From Rhizobium cauense (lineage in GTDB: Bacteria > Pseudomonadota > Alphaproteobacteria > Rhizobiales > Rhizobiaceae), in assembly GCF_019511525.1 (NCBI RefSeq), contig NZ_JAEUAT010000025.1, positions 20,788 to 84,787 on the forward strand: a DNA stretch of 64,000 nt. The letters are read 5' to 3'. The position numbers and the translations under genes are program-made. How positions within the stretch are numbered: position 1 is the stretch's first letter; the number at the start of each line of letters is the position of its first letter. Below, piece after piece: positions 26,429-35,990 of the stretch. The notes beneath the pieces are model-generated. The model worked only from the letters and a program-made list of their open reading frames with translations. It was not told the origin of the DNA and ran no database searches.

Positions 26429-27430
26429 TTAGGCCGCGGCGCGAAGGAAGCTTCCAAGCCCGGCGAAAAGCTCGACCGACCTCAGTCTCGCCTCGATGTC
26501 GTGGATCGGCATCGAGATGATGACTTCGTCGGCCTCGGTCTCGACGAGGAATTCCGTGAGCTTCGCCTCGGCCGTCTTCTGGGAGCCGACGACGGCGTAG
26601 CGCAATGTATGCTCGACGGTCATCTTTTCCATCGGTGACCAGAAGCTCTCCATGTCCTCGACCGGGCGTGGAAACTGGCCACGCACATTGCGCCGCAGGT
26701 TGACGAACTGCTGCTGGGCCGAGGTGAAGTGATACTGTGCCTCCTCGTCAGTCGCGGCGACAGAGCCCATCACGCCGACCATGACGTAGGGCTTGTCGAG
26801 CACCGCGGACGGCTTGAAGCGGCTGCGGTAGATGTCGATGGCATCAAGCAGCGAATCCGGCGCGAAATGCGAGGCGAAGGCATAGGGCAACCCAAGCATC
26901 GCGGCGAGTTGGGCGCTATAGAGGCTGGAACCAAGCAGCCAGATCGGCACGTTGGAATTCATGCCGGGGACAGCAAGGATCGCCTGGTTCTCGATCGGTG
27001 CTCCGAGAAGCTGCTGTAGCTCGACCACATCGTTCGGGAAACTCTGCGCTCCGGCATCGAGATTGCGCCGCAGTGCCTGTGCCGTCCGCATGTCGGTGCC
27101 CGGTGCCCGCCCGAGTCCAAGATCGACCCGGCCCGGAAACAGCGCCTCCAGCGTTCCGAATTGTTCGGCGATGACCAGCGGCGAGTGGTTCGGCAGCATG
27201 ATGCCGCCCGAGCCGATACGAATGCGCTTGGTAGCCGCGCCGACATGACCGATCACGACAGCCGTCGCCGCGCTGGCAATTCCCGGCATGCCATGATGTT
27301 CCGCCAGCCAAAAACGATTGTACCCGAACTCCTCGGCCCTCTGCGCCATACGCGCCGAACTCTCGAGCGACTGACGGATCGTGCCGCCTTCTGGAACGGG
27401 AGCGAGATCGAGAATGGAGAAGGGAACCAT
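26429..27430 (-). CDS. LLM-class flavin-dependent oxidoreductase
   Basis: Luciferase-like monooxygenase fold. The 333 residues begin MVPFSILDLAPVPEG, the typical opening of the MsnO8/YhbW-like subgroup, with the conserved FWLAEHHGMPGIASAATAVV and GSGGIMLPNHSPLVIAEQFG. FMN or F420 dependence and substrate are unknown. The ATG at 27430 is preferred to 27487 because the family begins here. It is a single gene with no obvious partner. Confidence 0.9.
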   Translation of the reverse strand: MVPFSILDLAPVPEGGTIRQSLESSARMAQRAEEFGYNRFWLAEHHGMPGIASAATAVVIGHVGAATKRIRIGSGGIMLPNHSPLVIAEQFGTLEALFPGRVDLGLGRAPGTDMRTAQALRRNLDAGAQSFPNDVVELQQLLGAPIENQAILAVPGMNSNVPIWLLGSSLYSAQLAAMLGLPYAFASHFAPDSLLDAIDIYRSRFKPSAVLDKPYVMVGVMGSVAATDEEAQYHFTSAQQQFVNLRRNVRGQFPRPVEDMESFWSPMEKMTVEHTLRYAVVGSQKTAEAKLTEFLVETEADEVIISMPIHDIEARLRSVELFAGLGSFLRAAA

Positions 27431-27590
27431 GGCGAAGCCTGTCGGTAGTTGGAAGGACAGGTCTATGTAGGTGTGGACTCCGCCCAATCCAAACGAGCCG
27501 GAAAAGAAAGGGCCTATCTGGGCCAGCCTCTAGCGCCTTGTCCCCAAGTGGGGGTTTTCCTTACCGGCACCCAAGCGCGTCAATAGGTGC

Positions 27591-28964
27591 CTATCTGCTG
27601 ACACGAAGGTTGGACAGCGAGTCGCCAATTTCCTTGAAGGCCGACTGCAATGCAGCGCTCGTTGGCGAGTTGAAGAAGAAGGCGTTCTGGCTGGCGCAGC
27701 CCTTCAACAGGTCCTGCGTCTTGAGATTCGGGCCGTTGAAGGCGATGGTGTAGACGATCACCCCGGCATTCTTCATCGCCGTGCAAACCTTGCTCAGACG
27801 GTTGTCAAGCTCATCCTGCGCGGACGACTGATTGCTCGTCCCAAGCTTCTTGTCGGCCAACCAGCCGTAAGCCGTGTAGACGTCACTTGTCATCGTGTTC
27901 TCACCGTCGGTCATGATCACGGCGGCCTTGCTCATGTTGTTCGTGTTGTAGTCCAGCGGAAGCTTGTATGTCGTCATGTCGCCGCCCCACAGCCCGCGCC
28001 ACTTTGGAGACAGCATCCGCCAGCCCCAGACGGCGCCGAAGTTGATGTGAGTGTTTCCGACAGCGGTCATTGCGGCGATGGCCGATACGACCTTGGCCTT
28101 CTCGGGGGTCATGCGCGTTACCTCTGCCGGGCAGTTCTTGTTGGGCCCTAGGCTTGTGCCTAGGTCCTTGGCATAGTTTTTCGTGCCGTTGCTGACGCTG
28201 ATCCAGTTGTTGTCCGTGCCGTCCCGCCAATAGTACGGCTTGATCGGCTTGTCGGAAGGAACAGCGTCGGACATGTCGTCTGCGGCGACGCTCTGTGCCT
28301 CGACACAGCCACCCCACGACGTCGTTCCCCAGTCGAGCGCCCCGAGCGATCCGCTCTTCAGCCAGCCCGTATGCGCCTTGCCCACGTTTACCGTCTGCGA
28401 GAACGGCACGATGCCGACATAGAGGTTCTCCGCGACCGCCTTGTCGCCGTAGAGGATTTCGACGAGGGTGTTCGCGGCAGTCTTGAGGCTGGTGAGCGGA
28501 GTTCCTTTCATCGAGCCAGTATTGTCGAGCACGAGGGCCAGTTCGAGCCCGCCCGTCGAGCGCTCGATCACGCTTGTAGCACTGGTGCTGATTGTTTGAA
28601 CGCCGAGGATCTTCATGACTGTAGCGGGTGCGCTGGCGCTCGCGTTCACCGTCAGTGTCTTGTTGTCACTGCTGATCGTCCAGGTAAGACTATCCAGCGT
28701 CGCTTCGATTTGCCCTTCATCAAAATTTGCAACCGTGAACTTGCGCAGTTGCGTCTCAATCGTCTTGGTGTCGAGCCGGGCAACTGTCGAGAGCGCCCCG
28801 GCGTCGATTGATCGCTGCAAGCTCGAATGGAGCAGCATCAGGCGGGCCGCATCGATGCCGAATCCCGTCGCTCCGATGAGAGCTATGCTCACAACGCCGA
28901 CAAAGGGCAGCACGGCACCATCTCGGTCCTTGAGGAAGCGGGAGATCGTGGATCGCAATGTCAT
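27591..28964 (-). CDS. TadG-family pilus assembly protein with von Willebrand A domain
   Basis: The 457-residue product has an N-terminal prepilin-like segment (RFLKDRDGAVLPFVGVVSIA) with one membrane helix. A Flp/TadG domain follows (LLHSSLQRSIDAGAL), then a VWA domain with a MIDAS-type start LALVLDNTGSM and later IMTDGENTM. TadG proteins belong to the Flp/Tad pilus machinery, but no ATPase, secretin or flp gene is in this window, so these three genes are a detached module. The ATG at 28964 is the start of the prepilin-like segment. It ends a three-gene run. Confidence 0.87.
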   Translation of the reverse strand: MTLRSTISRFLKDRDGAVLPFVGVVSIALIGATGFGIDAARLMLLHSSLQRSIDAGALSTVARLDTKTIETQLRKFTVANFDEGQIEATLDSLTWTISSDNKTLTVNASASAPATVMKILGVQTISTSATSVIERSTGGLELALVLDNTGSMKGTPLTSLKTAANTLVEILYGDKAVAENLYVGIVPFSQTVNVGKAHTGWLKSGSLGALDWGTTSWGGCVEAQSVAADDMSDAVPSDKPIKPYYWRDGTDNNWISVSNGTKNYAKDLGTSLGPNKNCPAEVTRMTPEKAKVVSAIAAMTAVGNTHINFGAVWGWRMLSPKWRGLWGGDMTTYKLPLDYNTNNMSKAAVIMTDGENTMTSDVYTAYGWLADKKLGTSNQSSAQDELDNRLSKVCTAMKNAGVIVYTIAFNGPNLKTQDLLKGCASQNAFFFNSPTSAALQSAFKEIGDSLSNLRVSR

Positions 28965-28986
28965 GTGATCATCCTTCCAATTGGTG

Positions 28987-29589
28987 CTAGCAACCCGGAG
29001 CGCTGGTGAGACTGCCAAGGCGTGGGCGGAAAACTGCTGTCTTGTAGAGCTGTGTGTCGAGGTCGGGCAGAACCTTGGCGAAGAGTGGAGTGTATTGGTA
29101 GAACACCTCGGCAACGATCACATCGTCCGTCGCGTCAAGCACGAGTCCGCCTGGGAGCGTTGCGTCCTTGGCGACCACGCCGATCTTGCTCGTGCTCGCA
29201 TGCCCCCCGCCCTTGCACTGCCATGCCACCTTCGGGGTCGCACCGCCGGTCCGTGAGACCGATGATAGGATCACGTAGCCGTTCTCCTTGAAGTCTTCGG
29301 TTCCCATCACTTCGGAAGAAACCGAGAAAATGGACGTGATATCGGCCGAGGTGACTGCCTCATAACGCGAGATCGCATCGGCGACCGTTGAAGCCATCTG
29401 GGACGCCCGGAAATGCGATCGTGCGTAAAGGCCTATCTCACCCCCGCCGCACAGCAATAGCAGCAGCACGGGCGTGATGATTCCCATCTCGATGCCGGCG
29501 ACGCCGTCATTGTTTGCCGCAAGTCGGCGGACATGACTTTTTGCCGCGGCCAATCGTCTGCGAAGGGCGCCGAAATCAATAGGGCTCAT
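28987..29589 (-). CDS. TadE-family pseudopilin-like protein
   Basis: The 200 residues carry a TadE-type N terminus (RRLAANNDGVAGIEMGIITP) with a Glu in the processing region followed by a hydrophobic helix (VLLLLLCGGGEIGLYA). The remainder is exported. Its start overlaps the upstream TadE/F-like gene by 14 bases and it ends 22 bases before the TadG gene. Confidence 0.83.
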   Translation of the reverse strand: MSPIDFGALRRRLAAAKSHVRRLAANNDGVAGIEMGIITPVLLLLLCGGGEIGLYARSHFRASQMASTVADAISRYEAVTSADITSIFSVSSEVMGTEDFKENGYVILSSVSRTGGATPKVAWQCKGGGHASTSKIGVVAKDATLPGGLVLDATDDVIVAEVFYQYTPLFAKVLPDLDTQLYKTAVFRPRLGSLTSAPGC

Positions 29590-30154
29590 TCTGAACCACC
29601 GCCGTTGCCGTCAGCTCGACGGTGCCATTGTTGCCAACAATCTGCTTGAGAACGGGAGTGTGGAAGGTCCACGGGTAGGTCACCGTGTAAAGAACGACCT
29701 GCGCTGTACCGCCGTAGCCATTCGCTCCCTGGTCCAGGTCATAGGCGCCATTGCCGTTGACGTCCGTGAAATTCTCGCCGTCGTCCCGGACGCCGTTGCC
29801 GTTTTTATCGGTGAACGGCTCCGGCTTCTTGAGAACATCGAACCCCTTGTAGGACATGCTGGTGATGACGAGCTTGTCGACGTCCATCAGGACACCCGCC
29901 TGCGACCGGATCTTCGCCTTGACGGTGGCGTCTTGCGTCGAATCCTCCGAGACGAAGCCGGTTCTGCCGGTTCGCGCGGCGTCGTAAGTCGCGTTCTTCA
30001 GGAGAATGTCGGCGGCAAAGGCAATTCCGGACTCGACGATGGCGAAGGTCAGGAAAATAAGGGCCGGGGCTATCAATGCGAATTCGACGGCGGTAGCGCC
30101 GTCTTCCGAGAATCGGAACCGCTTGAATTTCGGACTCCCCAACGAACACCCCAT
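29576..30154 (-). CDS. TadE/TadF-like pilus assembly protein
   Basis: The 192-residue protein has a TadE-like N-terminal segment (RFSEDGATAVEFALIAPALI) with the conserved Glu and a membrane helix. The C-terminal half includes a calcium-binding-like acidic repeat (DKNGNGVRDDGENFTDVNGN) resembling a dockerin/EF-hand loop. The start at 30154 is uncertain; longer frames reach 30265. It is the first gene of the three-gene run. Confidence 0.78.
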   Translation of the reverse strand: MGCSLGSPKFKRFRFSEDGATAVEFALIAPALIFLTFAIVESGIAFAADILLKNATYDAARTGRTGFVSEDSTQDATVKAKIRSQAGVLMDVDKLVITSMSYKGFDVLKKPEPFTDKNGNGVRDDGENFTDVNGNGAYDLDQGANGYGGTAQVVLYTVTYPWTFHTPVLKQIVGNNGTVELTATAVVQNEPY

Positions 30155-30540
30155 CCGCTCGAACGATCTAACGCTCTCGGATTTTCTAGCGGTCGAAACT
30201 TCACAGGGCCCTAAAAGGATAGATAAAATGCTATGCAACCAGTAATTTATTTCCTGATTGCGCATTCTCGAATGGCGATTGAGTATTCGTTGATGCGGTC
30301 GCAGCGTGAATTAAGTGCAGCAAAGTGACGCCAACGAGCACCCTGCTTCCGCCATAAACCGCGCCGGCCTCAACCCTGCCGCAGGGCCGCGGTTTGGGCA
30401 GCGACCACGCGAATTGGCGTTTCGCTAGAAAAAGCTACCGAGTAGCTCCTGTCATAAAGAAGCCTCGGCAACCCGCGCCATGCTGGTTGCCGAGGCTCAA
30501 TAGCCACTTACCGAGTGACTGGCCTACATACCGGCGCTCT
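30155..30540. other. Spacer with inverted repeats between the Tad-like genes and the chemoreceptor
   Basis: No gene is visible. It holds the promoter region of the Tad-like run. A hairpin lies at 30356-30395 (AAACCGCG / CGCGGTTT), a small one at 30434-30448, and the chemoreceptor terminator is at 30455-30496. Confidence 0.4.
30455..30496 (-). terminator. Rho-independent terminator of the chemoreceptor gene
   Basis: GCCTCGGCAACC / GGTTGCCGAGGC perfect 12-bp stem with an 11-base loop; on the minus strand it is followed by TTCTTT. It lies about 45 bases past the stop. Confidence 0.8.
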
Positions 30541-32850
30541 TCAAGCCCGACGCCGCAGCTCATACACCTCAGCAGCATGATGTTCCTGCGTCAGCGTGAA
30601 ATTCGCCAGCTGCCGGTCCATTTCAACTGCCTCGGTTGCAAGCCGGTGGATTGCTGCGGTGGTTTCCTCGACCATCGCGGCGTTCTGCTGTGTCATGGCA
30701 TCCAGCTCGGAGACTGCCGTGTTGATCTGCCGCAGCGTGTCCGCTTCCTCGCGCGTTGTTTCCATGATCTCGCTGATCTGACCGTTGATCGCTTCGACGT
30801 GGCCGCCGATGCCGGTCAGCGCATCGCCGGCGCGTTCGACGAGCGATACGCCCATTTCCACTTCATGCGTGGACTTCTGCAGCAGGCTCGCGATTTCCTT
30901 CGCGGCACTCGACGAACGCTGCGCCAGTTCGCGCACCTCCATCGCAACGACAGCGAAACCCTTTCCGGACTCGCCTGCACGCGCCGCTTCGACACCGGCG
31001 TTGAGGGCGAGCAGGTTCGTCTGGAAGGCAATCGAGTCGATCACCGCAATGATCGAGTTGATCTGGCGCGAAGAGGTTTGGATCGCTTCCATTGCAGCGA
31101 TCGTTTCGCGCATGATCTGGCTGGAACCGGTCGTTTCCCGCTTTGCGTCCCGTGCAATGCGTTCGGCCTGCTCGGCGCGCTCGATCTGAATGCGGACCGA
31201 TTGGGTGATCGCGTCGATCGCGTTTGCCGTCTCGGTGATCGAGGCGGCCTGCCGTTCGGTGCGACCGGCAAGCTCGTCGGCGCCGGTGCGCATTTCCTCG
31301 GAGCCCGCACGCACCGCCATCGAGTTGCCGCCGATCGCCGTCATCGTTTCGCTGAGCGCGGCCAATGCCTGGTTGAAGTTCACGCGAAGGCCCTCAAGTT
31401 CGCTCGGGAACCGGGTCTCGATCTGATAGGCAAGATCGCCATCGGCAAGATGGTTCAGACCCTCGTCGATCGCCTGAACGACCTCCTGCAGCGTCCGTGC
31501 TTCCGCCTCGCGCTCCGCCATATGCTGCTGGCGATCACGCTCCGCACGAGCCCGCGTTTCGTTGCTGGCAGCTTCCAGCTCGCGGCTTTCGACCAGTGAT
31601 TGCTTGAACCGGGCCAAGGCCTTGGCCATCGTGCCGATCTCATCGCCACGGTTCTGGCTGCCGATGTCGACATCCAGCTTGCCGTCGGCGACATCACGGG
31701 TGATCCCCGCAAGCTTGGCGAGCGGCGAGAACAACAGCTTGGTGATCGCCCATGTTGCCACGGCCATGACGGCAAGGACACCAAACGCGATCATGGTCAG
31801 GAGAGTAGCGATCTCGAGAGAGCCTGCGTTGAGCTCGCTGAGGCGCACACTTTCCACGACGAGGAAGCGCGAGCCCTGGTAGTCTATACCGCGGACATAG
31901 GCCCGTGCCTGACCATCGGAACGATCGAAGTCGTCGACCGTCATACCCTTTGCCGAAAGCGCGTTCTTCGCGAATGTGAAGGGCGCGGTATCGAGGGTGG
32001 CGAGCTGTCCGGCGGCATTCAAGCCGATCGCCGAGCCGTCATCGGAGATGATCGCCGTCTGCGCGGTGCTGCCTGCCACGATGCCTTTGGCAAGAATGCC
32101 GGTGATGATGTCGTCGCGTACCTTGAAGAGCATTATGCCCTTTGCGGCACCAAGCTTGACGATCGGCACGGCATAGAAGATTGCCGACTTGCCGCTTGCT
32201 GAGTCAACGCGAAGGCCGGAGAAGCCTGTGGGTGCGGAATCGTCAGTCGCCTTCGCGGTATTCTCGATCGCCTTGGCGAAAGCCAGACCGGCACCGGTCG
32301 ACTTCCATGCATCGCTCTTCAGGTTCTCGGCGAACTCGTCGTTCTTCTTGTAGGAGTAGAGGACGTTGCCATCGAGATCGGTAATCAGCAGGTCGCTGAA
32401 CGCCGTGTTCTCAAGGTCGCGGGCAACCTCGCTTTGCGTCGTCTCATGGTTGGAATAATAGAAACCGCTCGGTGCCTCCGGCTTCATCAGCTTCTCGCGC
32501 TGGTCGGCCGGGTTCGGATTGTTGGTGATGAACACCTTCTTCAATTCGGCACGTGCATCGCCTGACGTCTTCTCGATGGTCTTCCAGCCGCTCTTGAGGC
32601 TGGTGATCGACATTTGCAGCGCTTCGATGCGCGCGATCGAGTTCGCCTGGTTTTCCAGCTGCTCAAGCTGATCCTGCAGCATGTCGCCGCGAAAGATGAG
32701 GACGCTCTCTTTGGCTTTGAGCGCCTGCTCGCCGGAAATGCGACTGCTGGCGAAGTAGGCGAGGACGTTGATGACCGCGATCGACAATGCGGTCAGCAGG
32801 ATGAATGTGGCAATGACCTTAAAGGACAGGGATTGAAATCTCTGAACCAT
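30541..32850 (-). CDS. Methyl-accepting chemotaxis protein
   Basis: Transmembrane chemoreceptor. The 769 residues have helix 1 at about 12-32 and a large periplasmic sensor of the Cache type (residues about 35-345). Helix 2 is at about 345-367, followed by HAMP regions (the first near FSPLAKLAGITRDVADGKLD, a second near NHLADGDLAYQIETRFPSEL). The C-terminal signalling hairpin contains GKGFAVVAMEVRELAQRSS. The C terminus (EVYELRRRA) has no CheR/CheB tether pentapeptide. The ligand cannot be told. It stands alone, divergent from ruvC. Confidence 0.92.
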   Translation of the reverse strand: MVQRFQSLSFKVIATFILLTALSIAVINVLAYFASSRISGEQALKAKESVLIFRGDMLQDQLEQLENQANSIARIEALQMSITSLKSGWKTIEKTSGDARAELKKVFITNNPNPADQREKLMKPEAPSGFYYSNHETTQSEVARDLENTAFSDLLITDLDGNVLYSYKKNDEFAENLKSDAWKSTGAGLAFAKAIENTAKATDDSAPTGFSGLRVDSASGKSAIFYAVPIVKLGAAKGIMLFKVRDDIITGILAKGIVAGSTAQTAIISDDGSAIGLNAAGQLATLDTAPFTFAKNALSAKGMTVDDFDRSDGQARAYVRGIDYQGSRFLVVESVRLSELNAGSLEIATLLTMIAFGVLAVMAVATWAITKLLFSPLAKLAGITRDVADGKLDVDIGSQNRGDEIGTMAKALARFKQSLVESRELEAASNETRARAERDRQQHMAEREAEARTLQEVVQAIDEGLNHLADGDLAYQIETRFPSELEGLRVNFNQALAALSETMTAIGGNSMAVRAGSEEMRTGADELAGRTERQAASITETANAIDAITQSVRIQIERAEQAERIARDAKRETTGSSQIMRETIAAMEAIQTSSRQINSIIAVIDSIAFQTNLLALNAGVEAARAGESGKGFAVVAMEVRELAQRSSSAAKEIASLLQKSTHEVEMGVSLVERAGDALTGIGGHVEAINGQISEIMETTREEADTLRQINTAVSELDAMTQQNAAMVEETTAAIHRLATEAVEMDRQLANFTLTQEHHAAEVYELRRRA

Positions 32851-33093
32851 GAACGCTGAACCCCTTCCGGAACGGCTCCTACCGGCAGGACCCAGAACAT
32901 CCGACCGGCTAACCTGTAAACAGAAACACGGGAGCCTTGCCTTCGCACGAAGGGAGCTCCTCTGACATTTTATCGGTCAAAAGTCGGCTACGGAGCTTAA
33001 ATTGCCGTAAACGGCCAGCCTGAAAAACAAGGAATGTTTTTGTTTTGTTCACATATCGATGGCAGTTATTTTACAAGTGAAATAGGGTGAAGC

Positions 33094-33606
33094 ATGCAAA
33101 ATACGATTCGCATCATCGGCGTCGATCCCGGCCTACGTCGCACGGGCTGGGGAATTATCGAGACGCTCGGCAATTCCTTGCGCTTCGTCGCTTCGGGCAC
33201 AGTAACATCGGACGGCGACATGGACCTGGCTTCGCGCCTTTGCCAGTTGCACGACGGCCTCGCCGACGTCGTCCATAGCTACAAGCCGGATGAGGCCGCC
33301 GTCGAACAGACATTCGTCAACAAGGATGCTGTTGCGACACTGAAACTCGGCCAGGCCCGCGGCATTGCCATGCTGGTCCCTGCTCGCGCCGGATTGCCGG
33401 TCGCGGAATACGCGCCGAACGCCGTCAAGAAGGCGGTCATCGGCGTCGGCCACGGCGAGAAAAAGCAGATCCACATGATGCTGAAAATCCTGATGCCGAA
33501 GGTCGAGTTCAAGGGCGACGATGCCGCCGACGCGCTGGCGATCGCCATCTGCCACGCCCACAACCGCGGCAGCAACCGTATGCGGCAGGCTGCACTTGCC
33601 GGCTAA
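33094..33606 (+). CDS. ruvC: Crossover junction endonuclease RuvC
   Basis: Resolves Holliday junctions with RuvAB. The 170 residues have the acidic catalytic residues in GVDPGLRRTGWG (Asp11), VEQTFVNKD (Glu71) and GDDAADALAIA near the C terminus. It begins the ruvC-ruvA-ruvB operon. No clear alphaproteobacterial LexA box (GTTC-N7-GTTC) was found upstream; only a single GTTC half lies at about 33051. Confidence 0.96.
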   Translation: MQNTIRIIGVDPGLRRTGWGIIETLGNSLRFVASGTVTSDGDMDLASRLCQLHDGLADVVHSYKPDEAAVEQTFVNKDAVATLKLGQARGIAMLVPARAGLPVAEYAPNAVKKAVIGVGHGEKKQIHMMLKILMPKVEFKGDDAADALAIAICHAHNRGSNRMRQAALAG

Positions 33607-33639
33607 TCTCCACTGAAAACCACCGAACGGACCATACGC

Positions 33640-34257
33640 ATGATCGGCAAGCTCAAAGGCACCATCGAAGAAATCGGCGACGACTATGTGCTCGTTGATG
33701 TCCACGGCGTCTGCTACGTCGCCTTCTGCTCGGCCCGCACCCTGTCCCGCCTCGGCTCGGTCGGCGAGGCCTGCGTGCTCTTCATCGAGACCTATGTTCG
33801 CGAAGACCAGTTGAAACTCTTCGGCTTCATGAGCGCGCTTGAGAGGGAGTGGTTCATCCTCCTGCAGAGCGTCCAGGGCGTCGGTGCAAAGGTAGCTCTC
33901 GCCGTGCTGTCGACCCTGCCTCCGGCCGAACTGGCCAACGCCATCGCACTGCAGGATCGCACTGCAGTCGCACGCGCCCAGGGCGTTGGTCCCAAGGTTG
34001 CCGTGCGTATCGTCACCGAACTGAAGAACAAGGCGCCGGCCCTTGCCGGAGAAGCGTCGGGCACGATCGGCCTCAAGCAGGAACTGGGGGAAGGTGTCGC
34101 CGCCGCACCTGTCGCCGACGCTGTTTCCGCGTTGACGAACCTCGGCTATTCCCGCGACCAGGCGGCCAACGCCGTTGCCGCCGCAATGAAGACCGCCGGT
34201 GAAGGCGCTGACAGCGCCAAGCTCATCCGCCTCGGGTTGAAGGAACTGGCTCGCTGA
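33640..34257 (+). CDS. ruvA: Holliday junction branch migration protein RuvA
   Basis: Tetrameric junction-binding subunit. The 205 residues begin MIGKLKGTIEEIGDDYVLVD (OB-fold domain). Helix-hairpin-helix motifs follow (LQSVQGVGAKVALAVLSTLP and AQGVGPKVAVRIVTELK), and the C-terminal RuvB-binding domain (VSALTNLGYSRDQAANAV) ends the protein. It lies 33 bases after ruvC. Confidence 0.96.
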   Translation: MIGKLKGTIEEIGDDYVLVDVHGVCYVAFCSARTLSRLGSVGEACVLFIETYVREDQLKLFGFMSALEREWFILLQSVQGVGAKVALAVLSTLPPAELANAIALQDRTAVARAQGVGPKVAVRIVTELKNKAPALAGEASGTIGLKQELGEGVAAAPVADAVSALTNLGYSRDQAANAVAAAMKTAGEGADSAKLIRLGLKELAR

Positions 34258-34336
34258 TCCGATTGCCCGAGCGGGTGCCAAAAGCCGCTCGCTTGGTGTA
34301 TTGGTCACGAGCGTTTGAAGATTGGGAAATGCCAGC

Positions 34337-35377
34337 ATGAGTGAAGCCGCGCGCCTGATATCGGCCGAGAAACGAGGCGAAGACCTGGATGTGACGCTGC
34401 GGCCGCAATCGCTGGACGAGTTCACAGGCCAGGCGGAAGCACGCGCAAACCTGAAAGTCTTCATCGAAGCAGCGAAAAACCGCGGCGAGGCACTCGACCA
34501 CGTGCTTTTCGTTGGCCCACCCGGGCTCGGCAAGACTACGCTCGCGCAAATCATGGCGAAGGAACTCGGCGTCAACTTCCGCTCGACCTCCGGCCCGGTG
34601 ATCGCCAAGGCTGGCGATCTCGCCGCACTTCTGACCAACCTCGAAGAGCGTGACGTGCTCTTCATCGACGAAATCCATCGGCTGAGCCCGGCCGTCGAGG
34701 AAATCCTCTATCCCGCAATGGAGGATTTCCAGCTCGATCTCATCATCGGAGAAGGTCCTGCGGCGCGCTCTGTCAAGATCGACCTGTCGAAATTCACCCT
34801 CGTCGCGGCGACGACGCGCCTTGGCCTGCTGACTACGCCGCTGCGCGACCGCTTTGGCATTCCAGTGCGCCTGAGTTTCTATACCGTTGACGAATTGGAG
34901 CTGATCGTTCGCCGTGGCGCACGACTGATGAACCTTCCCATGACCGACGATGGTGCGCGGGAAATCGCTCGGCGAGCCCGCGGCACGCCGCGTATTGCCG
35001 GTCGCCTGCTCCGCCGCGTGCGCGATTTCGCGGAAGTGGCCAAAGCCGAAGCGGTCACCCGCGAGATTGCCGACGAGGCACTGACCCGGTTGCTGGTGGA
35101 CAACATGGGCCTCGACCAGCTCGACAAGCGCTACCTCAACATGATCGCAGTCAATTTCGGCGGTGGCCCCGTCGGCATCGAAACCATCGCTGCAGGCCTT
35201 TCCGAACCGCGCGACGCGATCGAGGATATAATCGAGCCCTACATGATCCAGCAGGGTTTCATCCAGCGCACCCCGCGCGGCCGCGTTCTCACCGCGACGG
35301 CCTGGAAACATCTCGGCATGCAGCCGCCCAAGGATCTCGAGGCGGCACAATTTCGCTTGTTTCAGGAAGACGACTGA
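34337..35377 (+). CDS. ruvB: Holliday junction branch migration ATPase RuvB
   Basis: AAA+ motor of branch migration. The 346 residues start MSEAARLIS, carry Walker A GPPGLGKTTLAQ, Walker B LFIDEIHRLS, the sensor region AATTRLGLLTTPLRDRFG, and a C-terminal winged-helix domain (GFIQRTPRGRVLTATAWKHL). The ATG at 34337 is chosen over 34322. In many Rhizobiales ybgC-tolQRAB-pal follow ruvB directly; here a DinB-family gene does. Confidence 0.97.
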   Translation: MSEAARLISAEKRGEDLDVTLRPQSLDEFTGQAEARANLKVFIEAAKNRGEALDHVLFVGPPGLGKTTLAQIMAKELGVNFRSTSGPVIAKAGDLAALLTNLEERDVLFIDEIHRLSPAVEEILYPAMEDFQLDLIIGEGPAARSVKIDLSKFTLVAATTRLGLLTTPLRDRFGIPVRLSFYTVDELELIVRRGARLMNLPMTDDGAREIARRARGTPRIAGRLLRRVRDFAEVAKAEAVTREIADEALTRLLVDNMGLDQLDKRYLNMIAVNFGGGPVGIETIAAGLSEPRDAIEDIIEPYMIQQGFIQRTPRGRVLTATAWKHLGMQPPKDLEAAQFRLFQEDD

Positions 35378-35414
35378 CGCCTGCGGGGTGCCCCGCCAGG
35401 AGAGGGAGTTACCG

Positions 35415-35978
35415 ATGTCGACGTTCGATCCCTCCAGGACCGCCCGCAAGCTTGCCTACAACAATGCGCTCGCGAACCACAGACTGCATGAGGCCTGCGG
35501 CCGGCTACTGCCGGGCGAGTTCGAAGGCGTTCGGGTGAGTTTCTTTCCCTCGATCAAGGCAACGCTCAATCACATTCTGACCGTCGACTGGTTCTATGTC
35601 GATGCGCTCGAAGGCGGAACGCTTGGGCCCGCCGCCTGGAACATCGAGGAGCCGTTCGACAATATCGCCACGCTTGCTGCCGAGCAGTCCAAGGTCGATC
35701 GCCGGCTGGTTGCGCTTTGCGAGGCCGTCACCCCGGAAAAGCTGGCATCGACGATCGAAATCCATCGTTCGGAGCGTCTCCAGCGCGAGCGGATGGAAGA
35801 CGTCCTGAACCATCTCTTCCAACACCAGACCCATCACCGAGGGCAGGTTCACGCCATGTTGGCGGGAACGAGCGTGCCACCGCCGCAACTCGACGAATTC
35901 ATCGTCGCCGACGACGGCCGCTTCCGGAGCGGCGATATCGCCGCTCTCGGCTGGAGTGAAGAATACTTGATGCGTTAG
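35415..35978 (+). CDS. DinB-family protein
   Basis: Four-helix-bundle protein of the DinB/YfiT superfamily, some members of which are metal-dependent thiol transferases; the role here is unknown. The 187 residues show the typical LAYNNALANHRLHEACGRL start, an internal His (LNHILTVDWFYVDAL), and the second metal-site segment NHLFQHQTHHRGQVHAML. AGGAGAGGGAG just upstream fixes the ATG at 35415. It lies 37 bases after ruvB and is probably co-transcribed with ruvCAB. Confidence 0.87.
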   Translation: MSTFDPSRTARKLAYNNALANHRLHEACGRLLPGEFEGVRVSFFPSIKATLNHILTVDWFYVDALEGGTLGPAAWNIEEPFDNIATLAAEQSKVDRRLVALCEAVTPEKLASTIEIHRSERLQRERMEDVLNHLFQHQTHHRGQVHAMLAGTSVPPPQLDEFIVADDGRFRSGDIAALGWSEEYLMR

Positions 35979-35990
35979 GTCGCGACGCAA

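Noticed and set aside
30356..30395. Hairpin AAACCGCG / CGCGGTTT as a terminator
   Set aside because: No T run on either strand and not adjacent to a gene end; listed only as spacer content.
33040..33093. Possible LexA (SOS) box upstream of ruvC
   Set aside because: Only a single GTTC half is present; the second half at the required seven-base spacing is GATG, so the alphaproteobacterial consensus is not met.
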